Below are positions 15,705-23,813 of a stretch of DNA of 64,000 bases, piece after piece; position 1 is the first letter of the stretch; each line of letters begins with the position of its first letter. The translations under genes and the position numbers were made by a program. The stretch comes from Streptomyces sannanensis (GTDB lineage Bacteria; Actinomycetota; Actinomycetes; Streptomycetales; Streptomycetaceae), in assembly GCF_039536205.1 (NCBI RefSeq), contig NZ_BAAAYL010000001.1, forward strand, positions 1,550,001 to 1,614,000, written 5' to 3'. The notes beneath the pieces were generated by a model. The model ran no database searches. It saw nothing but the letters and a program-made list of their open reading frames with translations, and had not been told where the DNA came from.

Positions 15705-17420
15705 ATGTGGGGTGTGAACAGCTCTAGTGGTGCTGCGCGGCTCGAATTCCCGGTCCTGCTGGCCGGGGTGCCTGTTCCTGGCGAAAGCTGGGTGCACTGG
15801 CCCGCCAGTAGCGCGACGCTGTACGACACCTATGAGGTCCTCGCGCTCAAGGCACGCCTGGACCACGCGCGGGAAAAGCCCGAGGATCACACGGATCCCC
15901 GGCTGGCCGGGCGGGTAGCACGCTCCACGGGTGATCAGGCTCTGACCGCGCTCTCCTGCGCACGCCAGGCTCAACCGGTCTGGGCGCGCGTCCCCCTCGA
16001 CCGGCGGCTGGACTTCGTCCGCGCGTTCCACCGCCTCCTACGCGAACAGGCCGAACAATTCGTGTCGGTCCTGATCGCGGAAGGCAACCCGGTGCGCGTG
16101 GCGCAGTGGGCTCTGTCCGCCGCGCTGAACATCACCCACCCCGACACAGTCGAGCACGCACGCGAACTCATGGTGTGGGAGGACCGGCGGGAAGGCCGGC
16201 TGGTACGGCTGGTGCGCAAACCCGACGGAGTGGTGTGCCTTGACCCGGCCCGCAACGCCCCGATGCTCACCGCCGTGGCCGGGATCCTCACCCTCGCGGC
16301 CGGCAACGCCCTGGTAGTCAACGCTCCGCCCACGGTCCCGCTGAGCACCGCGTTCCTCTTCCACGAACTCGTCGCCCCCCTCCTGACACAGCACGCTGCG
16401 CCGCCCGGCACGCTGAGCGTTCTCTGTGCGCCGGCACGCCCGATGCTGCGCACCTGGCTCGCCTCGCCCCACTGCGACGACATCTTCTTCTTCGGCGGTG
16501 CCAGCCAAGGAGCGGAACTGACCCGGTCGTGCCTGGAAGCGGGCAAGAAACCGATCATGGAGCTGGCCGGGAACGACGCCCTGATGGTGTGGCGGGACGC
16601 CGACCTCGACCAAGCGGTCGAAGCGGCCATGGAGCGCTACCTCGGCTCGGGCCAGCTGTGTTTCGCACCCAAATTCGCCCTGCTCCACCCCTCCATTGCC
16701 GAGGAGTTCACCGAACGGCTGCACCGCCGGGTGGCCGCGTTGCGCGTGGGCCCGCCCGAGAACCCCGAAATCGTACTCACTCCCGTCATCAAACGTTCCC
16801 AGTTCAAAGAGGTCCTCCAAGATGCCGTCGACAAGGGAGCCGAACTCCTCTGCGGAGGCGCCCTGGTCGACGTACACGGCCAGCCCTCTCTCAGAGGTCC
16901 CTTCCTCACCCCGGCCCTGGTCCGAGTCCGCGGGCTGGGGCCCGCAGCCACCATGCAGGCAGTGACAGAGGAAACATTCTTCCCCCTGATGTGCGTCGTA
17001 GTGGCCGACAGCCCCGTCTCCGCCGGTGACGACGCGCTGCTGGACTCCATGCTCGCCTTCGTCAACGCCAACCGGTACGGACTGCGCAACTCGCTCTGGG
17101 CACGCGACGCGCATGTCATCGACCGCTTCGCCGACGAGGTCAGCAACGGCGGCGTACTGAAGGTCAACGACAGCCACATCGGCACCCTGCCCGTCCTACC
17201 CGTCATCGGCGGCACAGGACTCTCTGGCGGAGTCTTCGGCGAGGCCAACATCCCCTTCCTGCGCACCACCCGACTGCAGGGCATCAGCATCGGCTCACAC
17301 ATCGCTGCGCCTTTCGACCATCTCGCCGCTGCCGGTTTCCAGTCGGCACACGCAACTAACCGCCCCGCTCCCATGGATTTGCCGGAACAGTCCGGCATCA
17401 CGCGAAAGGCCAACCTATGA
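15705..17420 (+). CDS. Aldehyde dehydrogenase-superfamily protein
   Basis: A 571-residue protein with the ALDH fold: cofactor-domain motifs (TVAGILTLAAGNALVVNAPP, FFFGGASQGAELTRSCLEAG), the general base Glu in KPIMELAGNDALMVW and the catalytic Cys in LGSGQLCFAPKFALL. Family members usually read GQRC or GQVC and ELGG; here GQLC and ELAG still hold Cys and Glu. The protein carries an extension of about 90 residues at the N-terminus and 60 at the C-terminus. The gene overlaps the EF-hand gene by four bases (ATGA). The substrate is unknown; an acyl-CoA or long-chain aldehyde is possible. Confidence 0.8.
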   Translation: MWGVNSSSGAARLEFPVLLAGVPVPGESWVHWPASSATLYDTYEVLALKARLDHAREKPEDHTDPRLAGRVARSTGDQALTALSCARQAQPVWARVPLDRRLDFVRAFHRLLREQAEQFVSVLIAEGNPVRVAQWALSAALNITHPDTVEHARELMVWEDRREGRLVRLVRKPDGVVCLDPARNAPMLTAVAGILTLAAGNALVVNAPPTVPLSTAFLFHELVAPLLTQHAAPPGTLSVLCAPARPMLRTWLASPHCDDIFFFGGASQGAELTRSCLEAGKKPIMELAGNDALMVWRDADLDQAVEAAMERYLGSGQLCFAPKFALLHPSIAEEFTERLHRRVAALRVGPPENPEIVLTPVIKRSQFKEVLQDAVDKGAELLCGGALVDVHGQPSLRGPFLTPALVRVRGLGPAATMQAVTEETFFPLMCVVVADSPVSAGDDALLDSMLAFVNANRYGLRNSLWARDAHVIDRFADEVSNGGVLKVNDSHIGTLPVLPVIGGTGLSGGVFGEANIPFLRTTRLQGISIGSHIAAPFDHLAAAGFQSAHATNRPAPMDLPEQSGITRKANL

Positions 17421-17980
17421 CCCCGCTTTCGGGCACTCCCCTGCTGCACCGCAAGATCGACCTCTGCTTCCGGCACTTCGACACGGACGACAGCGGCTCC
17501 ATCGACCGCGAAGACCTCCTGACCCTCGGCGCGCAACTGCTCTCGCGGTTCGGTGAGCCGGCGACCTCGCCGAAGGGCACGGCCCTGATGGACGGGATGT
17601 CCCGTTTCTGGGAGGCCCTCGTCCGCGTTGCCGACCAGGACGGCGACGGGCGCCTCTCGCCCGAGGAGTACCGCGCCTGCATGACGGGTGCCTTCGTCGA
17701 CTCGCCCGAGGGCTTCGACACCTCCTTCCGCCCGCTGGCCGACGCGGTGTGCGCACTGCTGGACACCGACGGGGATGGCGAGGTGGACGAGAAGGAGTTC
17801 GCAGCCTGGCAGGAAGTGTTCCGGACCGCCCCGGAAGACAGGGCCGCTGCCTTCCAGAAGCTGGACATCGACAGCAACGGCAAACTGAGCGTCGACGAGC
17901 TACTCGCCGCCATCCGCCAGTACTACGTGAGCCCCGACGCGGACGCGGCCGGAAATTGGCTCTACGGCTCAGTGGCCTAA
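17417..17980 (+). CDS. Four-EF-hand calcium-binding protein (calerythrin-like)
   Basis: A 187-residue protein with four EF-hand loops: DTDDSGSIDRED (22-33), DQDGDGRLSPEE (73-84), DTDGDGEVDEKE (116-127) and DIDSNGKLSVDE (150-161). Loops 2-4 have the canonical Glu at position 12; loop 1 has Asp there. Spacing and length match calerythrin and related sarcoplasmic calcium-binding-type proteins of actinobacteria. The start codon overlaps the stop of the ALDH gene, so the two are made together; calcium control of the dehydrogenase, or shared membership of a complex, is inference. A strong terminator follows. Confidence 0.9.
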   Translation: MTPLSGTPLLHRKIDLCFRHFDTDDSGSIDREDLLTLGAQLLSRFGEPATSPKGTALMDGMSRFWEALVRVADQDGDGRLSPEEYRACMTGAFVDSPEGFDTSFRPLADAVCALLDTDGDGEVDEKEFAAWQEVFRTAPEDRAAAFQKLDIDSNGKLSVDELLAAIRQYYVSPDADAAGNWLYGSVA

Positions 17981-18075
17981 TCCAGGACCGAGGGCCGGCT
18001 CCGCGGGATGCCGCCGGTCCTCGAACCCCGCAGCCTTTTCGGGCGCCGACGTCGCCTGACTCCGCCCGCGCAACT

Positions 18076-18120
18076 GCCGACGCCCGGCCGGGCAACAGAT
18101 TCCGGCCGGGCGTCGGCTTT
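18076..18120 (+). terminator. Intrinsic terminator after the ALDH/EF-hand pair
   Basis: A perfect 14-bp stem, GCCGACGCCCGGCC (18076-18089) and its complement (18104-18117), is followed by TTT and a TCGTT tail. It lies about 95 bp after the EF-hand stop codon. Confidence 0.75.
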
Positions 18121-18291
18121 CGTTGCGATGTTCCTCAGCCCCCGTGAGGCCCGTGGGTTCAGGGGAACTGAAGGCTTGTCGGCGGGAACCCGAGGGTCCG
18201 GTGTCCTGATTCCCGGGTGTAGCCCCTTGGGTTTGTGTGAACCCGCGTGTGTGATCTCGCTGATGTGGGGGTGTTCGTGTCGTTACTCGGT

Positions 18292-18696
18292 TCACGCTTC
18301 ATCGCGGTGGGTGAGGTGGCCGTCGGTGAGTCGCCAGTAGTGCTGGTGATCGGTCAGCTGCCAGGTCTCGTCGGCGGCGATGGCCTGCGTGATCCATTCG
18401 TGGAGTTGCGGGAGGGCATGCGCCCGTAGAACAGCGCGGGTGGCAGCACGTTCAGTGGCATCGACCGGGTGGACGTCTATGCGGAAGCCGACCATGTCCG
18501 GGTGAATGCCGAGGCCGTAGTTGCTGGGGTTCGGAGCGACCCATGCAGCTCCCAGGACGATGGTTCCACTGTCGTGCCCGGTGAGGAACCCCAGGTCCGT
18601 GACGCGGGTCATGTAAGGGCCGAGGCACTCGTTGATGTCGGTGGTGGTCAGGGGCCAGGCACGGTGCCGGGGCAGTCTTCGATTTCGTGCGGACAT
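18292..18696 (-). CDS. Hypothetical protein
   Basis: A 134-residue protein with a basic start (MSARNRRLPRHRAWPLTTTD), a mixed core (YMTRVTDLGFLTGHDSGTIV, NYGLGIHPDMVGFRIDVHP) and a His/Trp-rich end. No signal peptide or membrane segment is visible. It lies between integrase debris and the EF-hand terminator. I do not recognise the family. The frame is clean and has GC-rich third positions, so it is probably a real gene of the accessory region. Confidence 0.5.
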   Translation of the reverse strand: MSARNRRLPRHRAWPLTTTDINECLGPYMTRVTDLGFLTGHDSGTIVLGAAWVAPNPSNYGLGIHPDMVGFRIDVHPVDATERAATRAVLRAHALPQLHEWITQAIAADETWQLTDHQHYWRLTDGHLTHRDEA

Positions 18697-18717
18697 GGCA
18701 GGCAGAATGGCAGAAGG

Positions 18718-19030
18718 TCACTGTGGGCCCCCAGAGGCGTTCTGTTCGGCAGCCGTTTCCAGGAGCTGGCGGGCGGAGTCCGCGTAGCGCATCGCCGTCT
18801 TCTCGTCGAGCCCGAACACCTCGGCGAGGTGGAGCGGATCGGGCCCGTGGGTCAGGGCTTCTTCGAGTTGCCGGTCGACGCGGAGCCGCTCCAGCGTCGC
18901 ATCCTGCCCGCGCATCGCGGCGCTGATCCGGTGGTTGCTGGCGCGGCTGGTCTTGGTGGCGGTCTGGTTGTTGATCAGCAAGTGAAGATTCGCGGTGTTC
19001 GGCCACCGGACCCTGCTGAGGCTCGCGCGA
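18718..19030 (-). pseudogene. Integrase/recombinase C-terminal remnant
   Basis: The frame reads VRWPNTANLHLLINNQTATK, LERLRVDRQLEEALTHGPDP and LHLAEVFGLDEKTAMRYADS. This is the usual C-terminus of a Streptomyces tyrosine-recombinase-like protein in which a helix-turn-helix-like tail follows the catalytic domain. Nothing of the catalytic part remains upstream. It supports the view that this area once held an integrated element. Confidence 0.55.
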
Positions 19031-19138
19031 GAACGAACCCGGACAGCACGTCGGTCTCGAACCGCTCCAGCTCCTCCGCCGACGCGGACGCCCAGTGCTC
19101 ACGCAGGTCCCGTACGACCGCCAACGCAGCCAACCCGA

Positions 19139-19191
19139 GCCTCCTCGCCTTCAGTCCGACTGCGGATCAGTCGGACTGAAGGCGAGGAGGC
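19139..19191. repeat. 23-bp perfect inverted repeat
   Basis: The arms 19139-19161 and 19169-19191 are exact complements (outer bases GCCTCCTCGCCTTC) with a 7-bp spacer. A hairpin this strong between integrase debris and the PHO-box promoter could end transcription from both sides or be the scar of an element. No T-run follows on either side. The rest of 19031-19589 holds no recognisable gene apart from the promoter features listed next. Confidence 0.7.
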
Positions 19192-19497
19192 TTCAAGAAT
19201 CCCGAAGTTACGTCACAAGCCCGCAGAGCACCCGAAGGAGAAAGAACCCCCTGGTCACGGCGTTGGGGACTCAGCCGGGCTCAGGGGAACTCACGGGATG
19301 TCGCACACTTCGGTGTCCAACGACGGTTGCTGCGGTCCGAGTTGGACCGCGCAGGGAAACAGGTCTCGACGAGATGCTCCGCTGTTTCCCAGCAGCCGCA
19401 GTCAAGTGCCCAGGATCCCGCGTGCTGTCACTGTGTCACCGAATACCGCCGGTGCGCATAACCCGAGCCGTTGACATTCTCCGCACCAGGACGGTGA

Positions 19498-19526
19498 GTT
19501 CACCCGTCTGAGGAATGCCGTTCACC
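19498..19526 (+). promoter_or_regulatory. PHO box (PhoP operator) upstream of the phosphoesterase
   Basis: GTTCACC occurs at 19498 and again at 19520, exactly 22 bp apart, that is two 11-bp repeat units with a degenerate unit between them. Streptomyces PhoP binds tandem 11-bp repeats beginning GTTCACC. The site lies 64-92 bp before the GTG start. Confidence 0.65.
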
Positions 19527-19589
19527 CCAAAGGGTGAATCTCAAGTGCTCGACGGTTCGACCTTACGAGCCGACCAGACAGGAGAGACA

Positions 19590-21437
19590 GTGGCAGCACA
19601 GAGAAGTACGGCGCTGAGCAGATCGTCCCGGAAGCCACTCCGCAGGGGCATCGGTCTCGCCGTAGCCACAGCGATAGTGACCGCGGTGGCCTCGACCAGT
19701 GCCGCCCATGCGACGGGTCAGGGGCATGGCGTGACCGTGACCGACAAGGCGCCCACGTCGGTCAACTGGACCGAGTCGGCCTACCGCGGCTCGGTCGAGG
19801 TCGTCCGCGGGGCCGACGACACCCCTGACGTGCTCAACGGAGTCGTGTTCAACGACCGCAACCGCAACTCGAAGCGGGATGCCGACGAGCCCGGTATCGA
19901 GGGCGTCGTCGTCTCCAATGGGCGCGACGTCGTCATGACCGGCGACGACGGTCGCTACGCGTTGCCCGCCTACGACAACATGGTCGTATTCGTCACGCAG
20001 CCCCGCGGGTACCAGGTTCCGGTCGACGAGAACAACTTCGCGCAGTTCTCCTACATTCATCTGCCCGAGGGATCGCCGCAGATGAAGTACCAGGGAATCC
20101 CCCCCACGGGCGATCTCCCGGAATCTGTCAACTTCCCGCTCACCAAGAGCCGGCTCACCCAGTCGCCGTGGCAGCAGTGCATTATCGGCGGTGACCCGCA
20201 GCCGCTGAATTCCGAGCAGGCCGGATACGCCCAGCTGGGTGCCTTCGCCGACCTGCAGAAGCGCACGGGATACGCGGGCTGTGGCGCCCTGTTCATGGGG
20301 GATGAAGCCAGCGACGACCTCTCCGTCTACGAAGATGTTCGTGAGCTCGTGGGCATGATCAACGGCCCCGCTCGTTTCCTGCCGGGAAATCACGACATCA
20401 ATCTCGATGCGCCCAGCAATGGCCATGCCTTTGACACCTACCGTGCGACCTTCGGGCCCGAGTACTACTCGTACGACGTCGGCAAGGCACACTTCATCGC
20501 TCTCAACAACATCCGCTACAACACGGCTACGCACAAGGTCGCCTACGGCATCAGCGATCAGCAACTGGAGTGGCTGCGACGGGACATCGCGCAGGTACCC
20601 GAGGACAGTTTCATCGTTGTCGCAGCACACAGCCCCCTGCTCGACTTCCTGTGGCACACCTCGGCTCCGCAGCAGAACCTCAAGGGCATCTATCAGGCAC
20701 TGGAGGGCCGGAAGGTCGTCGCGCTGGGGGGTCACACCCACGTCTCGGAGAATCTTCGCGCCGGCGACAAGATGCCCGGTTGGGTCAACAAGATCGGCAA
20801 CAAGGGGCTCCCGTTCACACACCTGACCGTCCCGGCCATTGCGGGACAGTGGTTCAAGGGTGAACTGCTGCCCGGTGGCTACCCGACGGCGATGCAGCAG
20901 GACGGCACACCGCCCGGTGTCATGACGCTCGACATCAAGAACACTGACGTGTACGAGCGGTTCACCCCGGTCGGCGGAGACGACTCGGACCAGATGGCGC
21001 TCGGACTGAACACTCCGCGCTACCGCACCTGGTACGACCAGTACAAGGACAATCGTGTCGGCGCGCCGCAGCTCGACAAGCCCCTCGTCCTGTCGCGGGA
21101 CGAGCTCGGCGATTCCTGGTTGACCACGAACTACTGGATGGGCTCCACGGGGTCCACCGTCGAGGTCTCCCTCGACGGGGCCGCGCCCGTCGAGGCTGTC
21201 CGCACCCAGCAACTGCAGGGTGAGAAGCGTTTCACCGGAGCGGCGTACTCAGACCCGGCGGCGGTCCTGACGCAGCTGTCCCACGGTGTGCGGCTGCTGG
21301 CCGACAGCACCATGCACCTGTGGCGTTATGACCTGCCGTCCGACCTCGCGGTAGGGACCCACACGGCTACGGTCACAGCGACCGACGTCTACGGACGTCA
21401 GTTCGTGGAGACGTTGACCTTCGAGGTCACCGAGTAA
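19590..21437 (+). CDS. Secreted calcineurin-like phosphoesterase
   Basis: A 615-residue protein. I start it at GTG 19590 after AGGAGAGACA, which puts the arginine-rich head and hydrophobic core of a signal peptide at the N-terminus (GIGLAVATAIVTAVASTSAA). A SdrD/Cna-type domain follows (VLNGVVFNDRNRNSKRDADE) and then the metallophosphatase core: IIGGDPQPLN, LFMGDEASDD, FLPGNHDINL, VVAAHSPLLDF and LGGHTHVS, which together supply the two-metal ligands. A C-terminal beta domain closes the chain. The PHO box upstream indicates phosphate-starvation control. The substrate, a phosphodiester or monoester outside the cell, is not defined. Confidence 0.85.
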   Translation: MAAQRSTALSRSSRKPLRRGIGLAVATAIVTAVASTSAAHATGQGHGVTVTDKAPTSVNWTESAYRGSVEVVRGADDTPDVLNGVVFNDRNRNSKRDADEPGIEGVVVSNGRDVVMTGDDGRYALPAYDNMVVFVTQPRGYQVPVDENNFAQFSYIHLPEGSPQMKYQGIPPTGDLPESVNFPLTKSRLTQSPWQQCIIGGDPQPLNSEQAGYAQLGAFADLQKRTGYAGCGALFMGDEASDDLSVYEDVRELVGMINGPARFLPGNHDINLDAPSNGHAFDTYRATFGPEYYSYDVGKAHFIALNNIRYNTATHKVAYGISDQQLEWLRRDIAQVPEDSFIVVAAHSPLLDFLWHTSAPQQNLKGIYQALEGRKVVALGGHTHVSENLRAGDKMPGWVNKIGNKGLPFTHLTVPAIAGQWFKGELLPGGYPTAMQQDGTPPGVMTLDIKNTDVYERFTPVGGDDSDQMALGLNTPRYRTWYDQYKDNRVGAPQLDKPLVLSRDELGDSWLTTNYWMGSTGSTVEVSLDGAAPVEAVRTQQLQGEKRFTGAAYSDPAAVLTQLSHGVRLLADSTMHLWRYDLPSDLAVGTHTATVTATDVYGRQFVETLTFEVTE

Positions 21438-21466
21438 CTCGTGCTGTGAAGCCTGCTTGATCGCCT

Positions 21467-21520
21467 GTGACGGACCTCGGAGTCCTGGGACCCCCGTTCC
21501 GGAAGGACGATGTCCGTCAC
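21467..21520 (+). terminator. Stem-loop after the phosphoesterase gene
   Basis: GTGACGGAC (21467-21475) and GTCCGTCAC (21512-21520) are perfect complements, with further pairing possible inside. It starts 30 bp after the stop codon and is the likely end of the transcript. From 21521 to 21905 I find no gene I can support. Confidence 0.5.
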
Positions 21521-21909
21521 CAAGGGAGGAGCATGCCGCAGAGCCCTGACCGAGGCGGAACGCGCCGGTGCGCTTGCTAACGGCTGCCGCTCACCGGCTT
21601 AGGCATACCCCCACGACCCGTAGGGCCGCGGCCGCCTGGCGGCGCCTCATGGCACACGGCGAGGGCGGGATCCGAAAGCCCCGCCCAACCCGCAAGTGCC
21701 CCGGCTCAGGGCCACACCAGACACACTGCTCCCCTCGGTTGGCCGGTCCGGCAGCCGATGGCGAGGCCCCGGACCAGTACGGTCCGGTCACCGGACGTGA
21801 CGACGACCGGACGGCCGTCCAGCTGCACCGACTGCTCTGCAGCGCGAAACGTCAGTGCCCGATGGCAGGGATGTCCTGACGCGGTACGTGACCATGACAC
21901 GGCGTAACC

Positions 21910-21940
21910 GGACCGGGGTGCACAGTGGCATCCCCGGTCC
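21910..21940 (-). terminator. Terminator hairpin of the TROVE gene
   Basis: GGACCGGGG (21910-21918) and CCCCGGTCC (21932-21940) form a perfect 9-bp stem just beyond the stop of the TROVE gene at 21949. Confidence 0.65.
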
Positions 21941-21948
21941 CGTCATCG

Positions 21949-23538
21949 TCAGACGTCTGCCTGCAGCCAGGGCCAGTCCGCGTTACGCCCGCTCTCCAGC
22001 AGGGTGACCATGCGGAAAGCCGCGTCCGTAAGGCCCCCGAACGTGTGGCGGTTACCGAAGCCCGACGGGCCGTGGCCGGCCCGGTAGCCCGCGAGGTTCC
22101 AGGTGTAGACCGGGACGTCCGCCGGGATCTGCTGGGTGGGGTTGCCCGCGTAGTGGTACGACGTCTGCTCGTCGGTGACGATCAGCACCCGGTCGTGCCC
22201 GCGGTAGTGCCGGCGTACCGCCTCCGTGGTGTTGGTGCCGCCGAGGTTGCCGAAGCGCTCCAGGACCTTCAGCACCGACTCGCCCTTGCTGTACTTCACC
22301 TCGGCGCTGCTGGTGCCGAACTGCACCAGGTCCGCGTCGGCCGCGCGCATCGCCACGGCCGCGCCAAAGACGGCAGCCGCGTCGGCACGGTTGAGCTCCG
22401 AACGGTCGGACAGCGGAGCCCACATGGAGCCCGAGCGGTCGACCAGGATCAGCGTCCGGCCGGGCAGCGCGGGGACGTTCGCCAGGGAGTGGCCGAGCGC
22501 CTTCTCCAGCGGGTACGCCCAGCGCAGCGACGGCGCGTGCTGGTACGCGGCGAGGTAGCGGAAGGGGAACTGGCGGGACTTCGCAACCGCTTCGGGGGCG
22601 GAGATCCTGGCCGCCACCTGGGCGGCGACCTCGTCCGAGACACCGGCCTGGTCGAAGTTCCTGAGGTTACGGGTCAGTGCCATCGCGCCCATGGAGGGGA
22701 TCACCGCCTCCCACGCCGCCGCGTCCATCGGGCCTTGCAGCCAGCCCGCCAGCGCCTCCCAGGTCATACCGGCCTCGGCCAGGCGTTCCGCGCCGCCCGG
22801 TCCGGTGACGACGGCCCTGCGCTCCTCGACCGGCAGCGCCATCAGCGCGCGATGGGCGGTGAGGGTGCGGTTCGAGGCGGGCGGCACGGCCGTGTCCGGG
22901 TTGTGCCGGCGGTCGAGCGCGTAGCGGAACAGCTCGCCCTGCCACGGCTTGTCCGGGTCGGGCGTGGGGTGCACGAGGTTGAGGACGTCGCCGAAGCGGT
23001 AGCCCTTGGAGGCGGTGTCGTACTTCAGCAGCGACTTGCCGTTGTAGAGCCGGCGTACGACGTCGGCGATGCCGCGCTTGACCGGCTTGGGCACGTTGCG
23101 CCCGTACATCGAGGTCCAGTACGCGAGCAGTTCGCCTGGCTCGTCGGGGCGGCGCAGCACGGACGCGATGACCGCCCGGTTCGACGGGCCGTCGGTCGCG
23201 GAGGCGTCGAGGCGGGCCTTGACGTACTCGGCGGCGCCGACGAGCGAGGCGGTGCGCATGTTGGCGTCGCCGCGCAGCCAGCCGAGGAGGCCGGCGGTCC
23301 ACTCGGAGTCCTCGACGGCGAGCTTGCGCACGAGCGTGGCGAAGCGGTCGTCGCGGTCGGAGCCGGACTCGTAGAAGGTCTGCTGCGTCACGAAGTTGGC
23401 GACGGCGAGCAGGAAGAGTTCGGAGCGGGCGTCACGGAGGTGCCCCTGTCCGCCCTGGTGCGTACGGGTCGTGCGCCCGGTCGTCGCCACGGGCGAGGTA
23501 GGCCGGCCCTTGGCCGCCTTGGTGTTGAAGCGTGCCAT
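21949..23538 (-). CDS. rsr: TROVE-domain Ro60-like RNA-binding protein (Rsr)
   Basis: A 529-residue Ro60 orthologue. The N-terminal TROVE domain of HEAT-like helices (RSELFLLAVANFVTQQTFYE, GLLGWLRGDANMRTASLVGA, WTSMYGRNVPKPVKRGIADV, KYDTASKGYRFGDVLNLVHP) forms the ring that binds RNA ends and Y RNA. A von Willebrand-type domain follows, with a MIDAS site DRSGSM near residue 365 and GTSSAEVKYSKGE later. The ATG at 23538 is chosen because it has GGGGGAA in front and starts the basic tail MARFNTKAAKGR. Ro proteins act in RNA quality control with 3'-5' exonucleases. Three Y-RNA-like genes lie directly upstream on the same strand. Confidence 0.92.
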   Translation of the reverse strand: MARFNTKAAKGRPTSPVATTGRTTRTHQGGQGHLRDARSELFLLAVANFVTQQTFYESGSDRDDRFATLVRKLAVEDSEWTAGLLGWLRGDANMRTASLVGAAEYVKARLDASATDGPSNRAVIASVLRRPDEPGELLAYWTSMYGRNVPKPVKRGIADVVRRLYNGKSLLKYDTASKGYRFGDVLNLVHPTPDPDKPWQGELFRYALDRRHNPDTAVPPASNRTLTAHRALMALPVEERRAVVTGPGGAERLAEAGMTWEALAGWLQGPMDAAAWEAVIPSMGAMALTRNLRNFDQAGVSDEVAAQVAARISAPEAVAKSRQFPFRYLAAYQHAPSLRWAYPLEKALGHSLANVPALPGRTLILVDRSGSMWAPLSDRSELNRADAAAVFGAAVAMRAADADLVQFGTSSAEVKYSKGESVLKVLERFGNLGGTNTTEAVRRHYRGHDRVLIVTDEQTSYHYAGNPTQQIPADVPVYTWNLAGYRAGHGPSGFGNRHTFGGLTDAAFRMVTLLESGRNADWPWLQADV

Positions 23539-23545
23539 GTGTGAG

Positions 23546-23567
23546 TTCCCCCGAAATCCAGGGGGAA
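23546..23567 (-). promoter_or_regulatory. Hairpin masking the ribosome-binding site of the TROVE gene
   Basis: On the minus strand TTCCCCC (23567-23561) can pair with GGGGGAA (23552-23546), and the second arm is the only Shine-Dalgarno-like sequence before the ATG at 23538. Opening of this hairpin would be needed for translation, so regulation at this step is possible. Confidence 0.5.
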
Positions 23568-23582
23568 GCACGGCAGAGGAGA

Positions 23583-23715
23583 GCGCCCGAGATCGGAAGT
23601 CGGTGACGGTACAGGGACAGCTGCTCTACGCGCTTGAGCTACCGGCCGGAGCCGGGCGGGACTCGAACCCGCAACCCGCTGTTCAAGAAGTAACCGTTGC
23701 CTGCGCACCGGGCGC
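23583..23715 (-). ncRNA. Y RNA-like small RNA, proximal copy, with tRNA-like module
   Basis: On the minus strand the ends GCGCCCG and CGGGCGC form a perfect 7-bp helix enclosing 119 nt. Next to it come GTGCGCAGGCA and, on the 3' side, GACTTCCGATCT, near-identical to the other two copies. The interior has a T-arm (GCGGGTTCGAGTCCCGC), then a closed acceptor-like hairpin CCGGC-TCCG-GCCGG, then a D-arm (GCTCAAGCGCGTAGAGC). The order is a circularly permuted tRNA, as expected if the Ro-binding stem replaces the anticodon stem. YrlA-type bacterial Y RNAs are known to mimic tRNA. The 3' end lies 45 nt before the TROVE start codon. Confidence 0.75.
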
Positions 23716-23728
23716 CCCCGAAGCCGCG

Positions 23729-23799
23729 CCTCCCGAGATCAAGTCCGGCAGCGGCGTGATCTTTGACAGAGAAGGAGCCGCGGCCGTCGCACCGGGAGG
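23729..23799 (-). ncRNA. Short Y RNA-like small RNA, middle copy, without tRNA-like module
   Basis: A 71-nt segment whose ends CCTCCCG and CGGGAGG pair over 7 bp. It has the same flanking motifs as its neighbours: GTGCGACGGC after the 5' arm and GGACTTGATCT before the 3' arm. Inside, GGCCGCGGC pairs with GCCGCTGCC (one mismatch), and the apical loop is about 21 nt, pyrimidine-rich on its 5' side. T-arm and D-arm sequences are absent. It starts 14 nt after the distal copy and ends 14 nt before the proximal one. It may be a minimal Ro-binding RNA. Confidence 0.6.
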
Positions 23800-23813
23800 T
23801 GCGTAAAGCAAGG

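Noticed and set aside
18140..18290. Further gene after the EF-hand terminator
   Set aside because: No frame of useful length with a start and motif; only intergenic sequence seen.
21568..21900. Small genes on either strand between the phosphoesterase and the TROVE gene
   Set aside because: Open frames of 64-103 codons exist, but without a ribosome-binding site, family motif or consistent codon pattern.
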